From assembly GCA_933822405.4 (NCBI GenBank), contig CAKOGP040001714.1, positions 1 to 64,000 on the forward strand: a stretch of 64,000 nucleotides of DNA, read 5' to 3'. Below, piece after piece: positions 30,480-40,083 of the stretch (positions are counted from its first letter, which is position 1; each line of letters starts with the position of its first letter). The notes beneath the pieces were generated by a model. That model searched no databases, had not been told where the DNA came from, and saw only the letters and a program-made list of their open reading frames with translations. The stretch comes from Cylindrotheca closterium (taxonomy: Eukaryota; Bacillariophyta; Bacillariophyceae; Bacillariales; Bacillariaceae). The position numbers were made by a program, and so were the translations under genes.

Positions 30480-31529
30480 CGTCCCAATTGAAAGCACAGG
30501 TATACTCCAGTTCTTGTTTTCGTTTTGAGGTATTTTCGAGTTGAGAAACGGACCTGCACGCGTTTCAGGTTTGTACCCGTTGTAAAATCGTTTGAAGTGG
30601 TTTTTCAGCTCGCGCCAGCATAGCCAACGACCGCCGACTCCGAACTTGGCAAGAAGTAATCGACCCGCCTGCCAGCCCCCGCCGACCAAAAGGCGGGTGC
30701 TGTGTCACACCAAGAATAGGTCACACCCCTTGACCTGACTTCTTGAGGTTGAAATTGAGACTAACTTGGAACTTCTAATATACCAGAATGTGCAACGGAA
30801 AGTCGGCCAATCATTTACAGTGGTCCAGCTTCAGCTTCAGCTATGAAGCAACATCGTAAAAAATGCCAGTCCGAAAATATCGAAGGAAGGATGCTGCAGC
30901 TAAAGTGCTAATAAGCAAAATGCATGGGAGTATTCTCAGTCGCTAGAGCTACGATAGTGTCAAGAAGAAGGAAAGAAAGCAGATGACGTTTTAATTGGCG
31001 TAGACTAGAGGTTCTTCAATTCCATTGATCGCGTCTGCGTTAGATCTATTTCTATCGATGTTTCGTCATCGCCCATCGGTGCAGCAGAACTTTCTCTGTT
31101 GTCCCTGTTGAATTCAAAGTTTTGATTTCGGCAAGTCTCTTCCTTACAGTGAATGGGATGAATGGGTCTCATCCAAGAGATTCCTTGTTCATCATCATCA
31201 TCTTCACCAAACCCCACCACCCAACCTTATGATCAGCTACCGTCCCTGTCACCGGTCCTGTATCAGGAGCACAATGAAAGAGTGCGATGACGATGCTACA
31301 CAATGAATCGCTAATGAAATTATTTGAACATAAAGTTTTTTATTCTTTCAAATAGCTACAATCAAATGACAAAGAAAAAGTAGTGTGCTAGAACGATGCT
31401 ATAATTGCTAATGAAAGATAATTGTTTCTCTGAACATGTACTTTTTAAATAACTGAAATCAAATAATAACTAAACTTTGATTCTGTCTCTTGGTCGTCTC
31501 TGTTGATACGAGGAGAAGATGGTTGGACC
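30480..31529. other. Intergenic between two pleuralin-like genes
   Basis: Both flanking genes are on the minus strand, so this 1050-base stretch is the upstream region of the giant gene and the downstream region of the 1406-aa gene. The open frame of the giant gene continues to 30689 but only with non-ATG starts, and its composition is unlike the protein. I see no other gene, RNA or repeat. Confidence 0.5.
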
Positions 31530-34500
31530 CTAGAAATCGAAAAAATCGATGGAGGGACCGGTTGCTTGTTTCTTTGGCTTCTTAATACCGTCACCTTCGC
31601 CATCGCCGAAGAAGAGATCGGGGTCACCACCTCCAAAGCAAGGTGGGCATTCGCAAGGAATGTCGGCAGACTTTTCGCATCTAAGTTCAGTAGTACCAAC
31701 TTGTTGGCAAGGAAGGAATGGGTTTCCATTCAAGAACCCGGTAACAACTGCTCCGATCGAGTATGTTTTGTCAACAGCGATAAAGATGTTAGTACTGACT
31801 GGACGTACGGTGATTGCTGGAGGAACTGTTAGACCAGTCACATCACTGAAGTTGAACAATTCAGTGGGCGAACTGAAATCCAACGGAGTAAAAATGGCAA
31901 GCACCTGACTGAGTAAGACGCTGCCTTGTACTGCATTTGTTCGGAGCTCGAGGCTCAGATCGGATACAGTTTCCAAGAACAACGAGATTCGTCTTCTGCC
32001 AAATGTAACACCATTCTCGGTCACTTCGATACAACTAGGATCATTACAGGACACTTGACAGAAAGAATCAAATTCGATAATTTGATGAGCACCAAATTGA
32101 TCAGTGAGGTACATCTCTTGCGAACAAGAGCTGTGAAAAATAACACGCTGCAACAGTCGTCCCTTTCCGACACCTGGGATCCACTCGTAGGTGAAGATGT
32201 CAGTGTTGGCCTCGACTTGATCTCCCACAGTAGCAGCAGTCCATGTACGATTGACCTGGACTGGACCAGCAAAGTAAAGCTCTTCCTTGCCAAAAGCTTC
32301 GATGTAAACTGTGTGATCAATGCTTGGTGGAGGTGGTCCACATCCTGGAGTCTGTCGGTTTACTTGTCCACTCGCACAGAACTGAGCCAGGTTATCGCAG
32401 ACATTTCCATTCAGATCGAAATCCTCGCACTCATTATTGTTATTCCAAAGTTCACAGGGCAAAGTTTCTTTGGTACAGGTACAAGCATCTGGATTTTCAC
32501 CAGGACAACGACGGAACTGGGTTCCACCACATCCGCCGCCATTGTAGAACATTAACATGGTGTATGGGCGCTCTGTACAAGCATCGAATTTACAGCCAAA
32601 CTCACAACGAGTGTCGAAATCCAATTCCAATTGACACTCCAATTCAGATGGACTTGGAGCTTGTGAAGGAACAGGAGAAGGAACTGGTGTGGGCTCGCAT
32701 CCATCAAGAACCGCATTGATACAATCATCTGGACAACAGCCCTGACATCTGAAAGGGTCATTTGGGACGATGTTACACTCGACAAGACCAATAGCACTAC
32801 ACAACGGTCCTCTATCATTTGGATTCGTTTCAAAGCAAGCAACTGGACAATTTTCGATTCTGTAGACACAGTCCGTTGGTTGTGCTGTCGGAGGCGGTGT
32901 AGGAAATGGAGTTGGTGGAGGAGTCGGTGGTGGTGTTGGGAATGGTGTGGGACCAGGCGTCGGCGGGGGAGTTGGTAGTGGCGTCGGTGGTGGTGTCGGG
33001 AATGGTGTCGGACCAGGCGTCGGCGGTGGAGTTGGTAGCGGCGTCGGAGGTGGTGTCGGGAATGGTGTTGGTACCGGCGTCGGAGGAGGTGTCGGGAATG
33101 GTGTTGGACCAGGCGTCGGTGGAAGAGTTGGACCAGGCGTTGGAGGTGGTGTAGGGAATGGTGTTGGACCAGGCGTCGGTGGAGGGGTTGGTAGCGGCGT
33201 CGGCGGTGGTGTAGGGAATGGTGTTGGACCAGGCGTCGGTGGAGGGGTTGGTAGCGGCGTCGGAGGTGGTGTAGGGAATGGTGTTGGACCAGGCGTTGGT
33301 TGGGGAGATGGAACCGGAGTGGGAGCACAGTCGTCCCTGTCCTGTGGATTCAAACACTCGTCCGGACAACAGCTGCACACATTCACGTTTGGATTTGGAA
33401 GAGCATTGCAAAATGTGTTTCCAAGGATGGCACAACTTGGCGGCCGATCATCTGGATCAACTTCAAAACATAAAGTTGGACATTCGTCGATCAAATAGGT
33501 GCATGAGGTCGGCTGTGGCGTGGGACCCGGTGTAGGATCTGGAGTAGGGCCCGGTGTAGGGATTGGAGTTGGTCCCGGTGTAGGAATTGGAGTAGGTGGC
33601 GGCGATGGAACAGGCGAAGGAATGGCTGTAGGTTGGCAATCTGGTGAGCTTCCATCTGGGTTGTCATTGAACAATGGGTTGTTTGGGCTACACTCGTTTG
33701 GACAGCAATCACAATTTCCGCGTTGTGGCAAAGAATTGCACTGGGCCCCTTCGCCACTGGTGAGATCTTGACAGTCCTGTGGACGATTTCCGTCATTCAG
33801 AGCCAAAAAGCATGTTTCTGGACAGGAGTTGATAACTTCTGCGCATTCGGATGGTTGCGCACTCGGCTGAATAGTTGGTGAATCTGTGGCAAGGTCTCCT
33901 GGAATCGAAGGTGATGGAGAAGGCATGGCAGTCGGCGAACAAACTGGTGGGCTGCCATCAGGAGATGGGAAGAACATCGGATTGTCACCACTGCACTCAT
34001 CCGGACAACAGCGTGGACATCCAGCATTTGTTGGGAATGGCAGCTGATTACATTGAGGTCTGTTGATACTTGGATCGGTACAGTCCCTTGGACGGGAAGC
34101 ATCAGTTGTAGGTAAGAAGCACTCATCAAATGGACAGGTCTCGAGAACTTCGGCACATTCGGAAGGTGCTTGACTCGGCATCGCTGTGGGAGAACAGACA
34201 GGTGGACTTCCATCAGGAGATGGACTGAACATCGGATTATCCGGCGCACACTCATCTGGACAGCAAGTACACCCAGCGCCAGTCGGGTATGGCAGCATGT
34301 TGCACGTATCTCCGGCAGCACAGCTTGGTGGACGAGAAGAATCAGTGAAAGGCAAGAAGCAAGTGTCAAAAGGACAGATCTCAATGACTTCAGCACATTC
34401 TGAAGGAGCTTGACTCGGTAGAGGTGTTGGAGAACAAACCGGAGGACTTCCATCAGGAGATGGGCTGAACATCGGATTGTCTGGTGCACACTCCTCTGGA

Positions 34501-35750
34501 CAACAAGTGCATCCAATACCAGTCGGTTGGGGCAACATGTTGCACTGATCACTTGTAGAGCAAGTTGGTGGACGGGATGAATCAGTAAAAGGCAAGAAGC
34601 AACTGTCGAATGGACAGATCTCAATCACTTCGGCACAATCCGACGGTGCTGCACTTGGCATGATTGTAGGAACCGGTGTTGGTGCTCCACAAATATCGGG
34701 ATCGAAGTCGACACAGATAGTTGGACAACAAGTAGGGCAGTTCATATCAAAAGGAATGCTGTCACAGTCAGGTCTGCCAATATTGGTGCACAAGTCAGGG
34801 CGAAGATTGGCATTGGGACTGAAACACAAGACTGGACAAAAGTTGATAATCTCCGAACAAGGGGTTGGAGAAGGAGAAGGCATCTGTGTTGGTGTACAGA
34901 CAGGTGGACTTCCATCCGGAGATGGGCTAAACATCGGATTGTTCGGTGCACATTCGTCTGGACAACAAGAGCATCCACGACCAGTAGGTTGGGGCAACAT
35001 GTTGCATTGATCGTTGGGAGAACAAGTTGGTGGACGGGATGAATCAGAAAAAGGCAAGAAGCAACTGTCGAATGGACAGATCTCAATGACTTCGGCACAA
35101 TCCGAAGGTGCTTGACTTGGCAGTGGTGTTGGAGAACACGCTGGTGGACTGCCATCCGGAGATGGAGTGAACATGGGGTTCTCTGGTGTACATTCATCGG
35201 GACAACAAGAGCATCCCCGGTTAGTAGGTTGGGGCAACATGTTGCATTGATCGTTGGGAGAACAGTTTGGTGGACGGTCCATATCACTCAATGGCAAGAA
35301 GCAACTGTCAAATGGACAGATCTCAATGACTTCGGCACAATCCGAAGGTGCTTGACTTGGTAGTGGTGTTGGAGAACAAACAGGTGGACTTCCATCGGGA
35401 GATGGACTGAACATCGGATTGTCTGGAGCACACTCTTCTGGACAGCAAGAGCATCCACGGCCAGTAGGTTGGGGCAACATGTTGCACTGATCATTGGCGC
35501 CACAGGTATCTGGACGAGAAGGATCAGAAAAAGGCAAGAAGCAGCTGTCAAAGGGACAGATCTCAATGACTTCGGCACATTCCGAAGGCTGGGAACTTGG
35601 AGCTGGGGTGAGACTGAACACCTGCAGCTCTCGATCAAAAAACTCAAAGTCCTCATTCGTGAAGTCTTGTTCCTTGATAGCTCCTGCATCAATGGTTGTC
35701 GCAACAACCTGCGTAGAAAGCAGGGCTAATATAAAGGCTGATAACTTCAT
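31530..35750 (-). CDS. Pleuralin-like (PSCD-module) secreted protein with long PT-rich spacer, 1406 aa
   Basis: It starts with a signal peptide (MKLSAFILALLSTQVVA). Ten Cys-rich modules follow, mostly CAEVIEICPFDSCFLP type with some shorter ones (CTYLIDECPTLCFEVDP). Between modules 9 and 10, residues ~814-956 are a pure Pro/Thr repeat (PTPFPTPPPTPLPTPPPTPG) like hydroxyproline-rich wall glycoproteins. The conserved globular domain spans ~1038-1366 (CQLELDFDTRC, TMLMFYNGGGC, CGPP, IEAFGKEELYFAGPV, HSSCSQEMYLTDQFG, CECPPC). The tail ends PSIDFFDF, an acidic-aromatic end like that of the 1133-aa paralogue. The role inferred from the pleuralin family is an extracellular girdle-band or wall protein. 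Modules are most similar to the 1133-aa gene, so the two form a subfamily separate from the giant pair. Confidence 0.82.
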   Translation of the reverse strand: MKLSAFILALLSTQVVATTIDAGAIKEQDFTNEDFEFFDRELQVFSLTPAPSSQPSECAEVIEICPFDSCFLPFSDPSRPDTCGANDQCNMLPQPTGRGCSCCPEECAPDNPMFSPSPDGSPPVCSPTPLPSQAPSDCAEVIEICPFDSCFLPLSDMDRPPNCSPNDQCNMLPQPTNRGCSCCPDECTPENPMFTPSPDGSPPACSPTPLPSQAPSDCAEVIEICPFDSCFLPFSDSSRPPTCSPNDQCNMLPQPTGRGCSCCPDECAPNNPMFSPSPDGSPPVCTPTQMPSPSPTPCSEIINFCPVLCFSPNANLRPDLCTNIGRPDCDSIPFDMNCPTCCPTICVDFDPDICGAPTPVPTIMPSAAPSDCAEVIEICPFDSCFLPFTDSSRPPTCSTSDQCNMLPQPTGIGCTCCPEECAPDNPMFSPSPDGSPPVCSPTPLPSQAPSECAEVIEICPFDTCFLPFTDSSRPPSCAAGDTCNMLPYPTGAGCTCCPDECAPDNPMFSPSPDGSPPVCSPTAMPSQAPSECAEVLETCPFDECFLPTTDASRPRDCTDPSINRPQCNQLPFPTNAGCPRCCPDECSGDNPMFFPSPDGSPPVCSPTAMPSPSPSIPGDLATDSPTIQPSAQPSECAEVINSCPETCFLALNDGNRPQDCQDLTSGEGAQCNSLPQRGNCDCCPNECSPNNPLFNDNPDGSSPDCQPTAIPSPVPSPPPTPIPTPGPTPIPTPGPTPDPTPGPTPQPTSCTYLIDECPTLCFEVDPDDRPPSCAILGNTFCNALPNPNVNVCSCCPDECLNPQDRDDCAPTPVPSPQPTPGPTPFPTPPPTPLPTPPPTPGPTPFPTPPPTPLPTPPPTPGPTPFPTPPPTPGPTLPPTPGPTPFPTPPPTPVPTPFPTPPPTPLPTPPPTPGPTPFPTPPPTPLPTPPPTPGPTPFPTPPPTPPPTPFPTPPPTAQPTDCVYRIENCPVACFETNPNDRGPLCSAIGLVECNIVPNDPFRCQGCCPDDCINAVLDGCEPTPVPSPVPSQAPSPSELECQLELDFDTRCEFGCKFDACTERPYTMLMFYNGGGCGGTQFRRCPGENPDACTCTKETLPCELWNNNNECEDFDLNGNVCDNLAQFCASGQVNRQTPGCGPPPPSIDHTVYIEAFGKEELYFAGPVQVNRTWTAATVGDQVEANTDIFTYEWIPGVGKGRLLQRVIFHSSCSQEMYLTDQFGAHQIIEFDSFCQVSCNDPSCIEVTENGVTFGRRRISLFLETVSDLSLELRTNAVQGSVLLSQVLAIFTPLDFSSPTELFNFSDVTGLTVPPAITVRPVSTNIFIAVDKTYSIGAVVTGFLNGNPFLPCQQVGTTELRCEKSADIPCECPPCFGGGDPDLFFGDGEGDGIKKPKKQATGPSIDFFDF
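32884..33312. repeat. GC-rich Pro/Thr minisatellite
   Basis: The repeat is built of ~30/60-base words such as ggtgttggaccaggcgtcgg. On the coding strand it encodes a (PTPxPTPP)-type spacer of about 140 residues in the 1406-aa pleuralin-like protein. The period is a multiple of three. Confidence 0.85.
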
Positions 35751-36201
35751 CGGATTGTATCTCTCAGCTGACTAGAAGTTTGTTCTTATATCTCTTAGTA
35801 GTGCGAGAACTTCGTTTCCATGGAAGGGATGACGAAAATGTTTTGTGATGCTAACAATACCGGCGATTGCGAAAAACTGCCAAATTCAAACCAATACGTA
35901 TTCGAAACGAAGAAAATTGAATATACACTGGCGTGCCGACGTTTCGATCTAACGAACATTCCAAGTCGAGCCGGAGGCGTTACATTCAAAATACCTAGAT
36001 TTTGAATTACTTAGTTATCAGAACGCTATTTAGAGTCGTTCTTGGAAGCCGGCATACCGGTAGCATTAAATCCGAAACAGGTGAAATACCGACCAAAAAA
36101 CATTACTTTTGTATTACCAAAGTCGTCGTCTCAACGAACGAAAAGAACGAACGATCGCCGAACCGCAGAGGCAATCCAACACGAACCATTTGCAGACGAC
36201 G
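35751..36201. other. Divergent intergenic region
   Basis: This is the shared upstream region of the minus-strand pleuralin-like gene (ATG at 35750) and the plus-strand Nudix-box gene. It carries a TACCGGTA palindrome at 36055-36062; two more overlap at 36216-36229 just inside the next reading frame. A TATAAGA word on the minus strand at 35784-35790 may be promoter-related. Confidence 0.4.
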
Positions 36202-36930
36202 ATGAATGCCATCAATACCGGTACCGGTACGATCCTCCATCCACAGCGACATTGTTATCAACATGGAAGGTGGTGGTATACTACTGCTACCACTACTGCT
36301 ACTATCATCAGGTACGCCTTTACAACATCAACAATGAACGAAGGGAAAGAGTCCTCCTCCACTCCATCACTGCCGAAAGACAAGCAAAAGCAGAATAATC
36401 GAAACAAACCTCCACCACACTGGAAAAAGAACAACAAGAACAACAAAAAGAACAACAGCAACAACAAGAAACCAAGCAACGCAAATAAGAAGAATGAAGG
36501 GACGAAAAGCACTTATCAGTCTTCAAATAATAATCATAGTCGATTCATTGATGTTTACACATCCGACTTTCAAGCCATGCATGAGCGGTGTTTGAAACGT
36601 GGCATGGCACTGCCCATCAAATACAAGATTCATAAACCCAAGACTCCTGCATTGCATGCCAAATTGAAGCAAGGAACTCTTCGATGTGTGGATGATAATA
36701 ACAATGTTGATAATGGTGACGGTGATGCTTCCAAGAGTAACAAGAAGCAAATAGATGTACCAATCAATAGCAACAACATTCCCGATGGAATGATTGTTCG
36801 ACCCGATTCCAAAGGGTTGCCCTTTTTCTTTTTGGGAACCAACACCACTTTGGCCGAGTTTCAACGCAAGCCACGCGAAACCGAGCGGAAGCTTTTGAAC
36901 CAAATGGAAGCATCCTTTCAGAATACTACG

Positions 36931-36973
<43 letters not shown>

Positions 36974-37941
36974 TTAGTAGTAGTAACATTGGTGACGCAG
37001 CGGATAGTAGTAGTGGTGGTGGTACTGTCGACGACGATGATTTGACTCGAGAAATGGCCGCACTTTCTGTTGCCACACCGCTTCCGACTATTAACGATCC
37101 CACAATCATCAAATTTGCCTGTGCCGCCGACTTATTGGCCGACGAACCCAATGGATTTGCCTGTGTGGCATCTGGTTCTTCCAACACAATCGAAAAGGTC
37201 CGAGATTGGACCCGACAACAAGCCTTGAATACGTCACGAGACGAAAAAGCGACGGATCATGGTGACTTTGTCGTGTGTCTTTCCAAAGAACTGTTGTGGG
37301 AGTTTCTGCAGGCAACGAAAAAGAACAAGCCTGCTGCTGCCAATCAAAAACAACAAATACGGTCCTTGTCACAAGTCCAACAAGAGATTCTGTCTCTCAT
37401 GGCCGACCAAGGCGTCGTTCCACGAACCATCATGGAACCAAAAGAAGACGAAGAAGAAGAAGAAGCGGGCCCACCACCAACCAAGCTCAAGTTTGGTCAT
37501 CACCTCGAGTCGTTGCTGTATTTGGTCATGGACAATGATAATAATAACCAAAAGAAGAAAAGCAACAAGACTAATGGACCCAACAAGACTAACTGGAGGA
37601 ATCGTTCACCGCCACCGAACTCCTCCTCCAGTGGTGACTCTTCCTCCTCCTCGAACAACAACAACGACAACGACCATGATGACGACTACATGCTAATCTA
37701 TGGCTTTGATGATAGTACTCCTCTTGAAGCTCAACTCGAACTCAACATTCCTGGTGGCAAACGATCCTTGGGCGAAACGAGTTTGGAAGCTGCCATGCGA
37801 GAAACGGCCGAAGAAATTAGTTTGCAATGGGATTCAGAATGGATTTGCCAGATTTATCAAAACAAGAAACATCCGTACGAAAAGATCAATCGATATTACA
37901 TGCTGCATCCACCACCGAATCATCCTCTATTACTAAAATGA
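36202..37941 (+). CDS. Low-complexity protein with C-terminal Nudix box
   Basis: The frame opens upstream, but the first ATG is at 36202; a second at 36334 (MNEGKESSS) is an equally possible start. The first 44 residues lack acidic residues and are rich in Arg, His and Thr, so they could be a mitochondrial presequence or untranslated sequence. The Asn/Lys-rich segment, a (Thr)n run and Ser/Asn runs surround conserved-looking parts (HSRFIDVYTSDFQAMHERC; GLPFFFLGTNTTLAEF). Residues ~519-541 match the Nudix consensus G-x5-E-x7-RE-x-x-EE (GKRSLGE...MRETAEE), with Ser in place of the usual Gly near the end. Nudix enzymes hydrolyse nucleoside diphosphate-linked compounds. Only ~38 residues follow the box, fewer than usual, so the C-terminus may be truncated or frameshifted. 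The substrate is unknown. Confidence 0.65.
36931..36972. repeat. (ACT)14 trinucleotide repeat, coding
   Basis: A perfect run of 14 ACT triplets encodes polythreonine in the Nudix-box protein. Such runs vary in length between alleles. Confidence 0.95.
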
Positions 37942-38485
37942 TGATGACGCTTTGGAGTATTGGTGGTTGCCGGAATGGATGAATGAATGAATCAATTATT
38001 CAATTATTCAATCATCGATGAATTATAAAATAGATATAGATTATTCTGAATTGTACTTCAATAAAATAACAAGTAAGGTACACGTACTTCCTAAAAATGC
38101 AATAGTACGATTGACAACTCAAATGCACTGCAACAAGCTATTATCGGTTCCAGGTTTTGGTTGGAACTTTCCAAACTGTTGGAATCTTCTTGGAGAGAGG
38201 TGCGCATAGATTGTGTCACTACGACACATCAACGGCCTTGGCGCACGTGTCTGTACGAAATACCTAGAGGAAACGAACCTCAATTTTTACTGCGCGCCTT
38301 TTTTGAAATATGATTTTGCCCCGATTGGATGAAGAACTTGCGATTTCGCCAATTCCACCATCACAAAATCATCGGTTGTATAGTGTCGTGTATTGTTGGT
38401 ATTGATTAGTGTTGATTGGTATTAGTATTAGTATTAGTATTAATATTAACATATACCAACTCACTTCATCCAAGTCACCATCACC
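37942..38485. other. Intergenic, no supported gene
   Basis: The stretch carries an (AATG)-type run near 37976-37990 and a TATTAG repeat near 38413-38450 just upstream of the next ATG. No gene or RNA is recognised. The first ~50 bases continue a plausible coding frame discussed in the findings. Confidence 0.5.
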
Positions 38486-39217
38486 ATGATGCTCATTGAT
38501 GGAGCCTCTCGTCTCTCGTTGACGACGAGAAAGCGTGGGCCCATGAAGGCGCTTGGTAGCAGCAATAGCAGTAATAGCAGCAATACTACTAGCAATAAGT
38601 CTAGACGACGATTGCTTCTGTCCAGGCAGCAAAAGAAACACAAGCGTCTTAAGAAATCGGTACGCTTTGACTTGACGCACAAGACCCGCGCTCGGTCCTT
38701 TCAAAAGGTGAGCCAAGAAGAAGCCGAACACATTTGGCATTCCAGTTACGATTATTCCTTCTTTGTGTTGAATTGGAAATATTACCCACACGAACCAATG
38801 GAACCAAGGTCCTTCTTGGACATGCTGTGGCAAACCAATAATACTCCTGAGACTATGAGAATGGAAGATTATCAATGTTTTCAACCCAAAGAACAACCCA
38901 AGCGTCAGAAGATTCGTGATTCTCTGTTGAATACCTACTACGAGAATTTTGGCAGTGGTACTGAAATGGCACGCTTGTCTACCAGTATAACTGCCGAACA
39001 CAAGCGACAAGCTCAAGTGTGTGCTGCCTTGAACGAACAGGAAATCCAAACATATCTATATGGCAGCACACGAGATGAACTCATGGAATCCAAAGACAAC
39101 AACAACATCAAGTCTGGTGATCCACAACAACAACAACAACAAGATGCCATGACCTTCGTGTCGCAATATGTCGATTCCATCATTCATCGGACGGCAGCAC
39201 TGTGGCCGACTCAATAA
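38486..39217 (+). CDS. Hypothetical protein with KKSVRF motif
   Basis: A 243-residue soluble protein with tandem ATGs at 38486 and 38489. The N-terminus is basic with Ser/Asn runs and two Arg/Lys clusters (SRRRLLL, KKHKRLKKSVRF) that could act as nuclear localisation signals. KKSVRF (56-61) fits the RVxF docking motif for protein phosphatase 1. The stretch EEAEHIWHSSYDYSFF follows, and VRF then an acidic-aromatic helix is a pattern I associate with an expanded diatom-specific family of unknown function. A Gln run lies near the C-terminus. I recognise no catalytic motif. Confidence 0.6.
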   Translation: MMLIDGASRLSLTTRKRGPMKALGSSNSSNSSNTTSNKSRRRLLLSRQQKKHKRLKKSVRFDLTHKTRARSFQKVSQEEAEHIWHSSYDYSFFVLNWKYYPHEPMEPRSFLDMLWQTNNTPETMRMEDYQCFQPKEQPKRQKIRDSLLNTYYENFGSGTEMARLSTSITAEHKRQAQVCAALNEQEIQTYLYGSTRDELMESKDNNNIKSGDPQQQQQQDAMTFVSQYVDSIIHRTAALWPTQ

Positions 39218-40083
39218 CGATGAACAATGATCGATTCATTCGTTCATTCGTTCATTCATTCATTAGATCATTCATTCATTCATTCATTCATTCATTACTA
39301 TGTGGAAGGAGAATCCAACGCTTGGATGATCGTTTTTGAGTGAGTCAATGGAATGGAACAACAAATGGGGAACTATTAATAACTTGGGGTATAACAACAA
39401 CGGGGTGTGTGTTCAAGACTTCGAAAAAGGGACAAGAAGTTATGTGAGATACGATGATGATTTTACGACGATGCGCAGAATCAACCAACCATCGAAGATC
39501 GAGCTCCAATCGTGGCGAGCTTATAATTTTAGGAATTAATCAATCAATCGAACGAGCTCCAATCGTGGTGAGCTTGGACATGTCTAGGGCAGTAGGATAA
39601 ATATTAGATATTGTAAGATGCACTAGATGATTTGTCAATATAATGTGGGTGTTTGTGTGTGTTTCTCTCAAGCAATGCTGGCTAGCAATTTGGTATCGTT
39701 ATGTTCAATCATTCATTCGTGCATGTGATATAGCAGTACCTACTGCATTTTGGTACCATCCGTGGAACTTACTCACCGACATCTGCTGTCTCGCTAGCAA
39801 GTAAAATGAATGAACCAGTCGCCTCAGCTTTTACATTAGCTTTTACAATGATGAAAATGCAGCCACTTTTTCGAATGGTATGCTTTGAGGCACTTGCATT
39901 CTAATCTCTATGGGCATCTATGAATGAATTGATGCCGAAGAGAATGTTGGAGTGCTGGTGGAATAAATGAATCACTTTCATTTATTTTCCCTGCTCGAGA
40001 GTTCTTTTGCCAAGATGATTCGAGGGATTTTCATCGTTTGTCGAACTTTGTGGTTTGGTGCGCAGACTTGACAATTTCTCAAA
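39218..40083. other. Intergenic with tetranucleotide microsatellite
   Basis: Convergent region between the KSVRF gene (+) and the 946-aa gene (-). It holds a (ATTC)n microsatellite at 39234-39296 and a nearly repeated sentence: 'gagctccaatcgtgg' occurs at about 39500 and 39555. No gene is recognised. Confidence 0.5.
39234..39296. repeat. (ATTC)n microsatellite
   Basis: The run of TTCA/ATTC words is interrupted once by 'agatc'. It lies just after the stop of the KSVRF gene, probably in its 3' untranslated region. Confidence 0.9.

Noticed and set aside
30480..30689. N-terminal extension of the giant pleuralin-like protein
   Set aside because: It would need a TTG start. The paralogue begins at the homologous ATG with a signal peptide, so the ATG at 30479 is preferred.
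31005..31220. A 71-codon acidic minus-strand frame upstream of the 1406-aa gene's neighbour
   Set aside because: It starts with GTG, has no relatives that I recognise, and the remaining ATG-initiated part is only 55 codons.
32552..33328. Long His/Arg- and Gly/Val-rich frames around the Pro/Thr minisatellite
   Set aside because: They are alternate frames of a 30/60-base repeat; the Pro/Thr frame is continuous with the pleuralin-like protein.
36931..36972. (ACT)n run as evidence of a noncoding region
   Set aside because: The frame stays open on both sides with conserved-looking protein segments, so it is a coding polythreonine tract.
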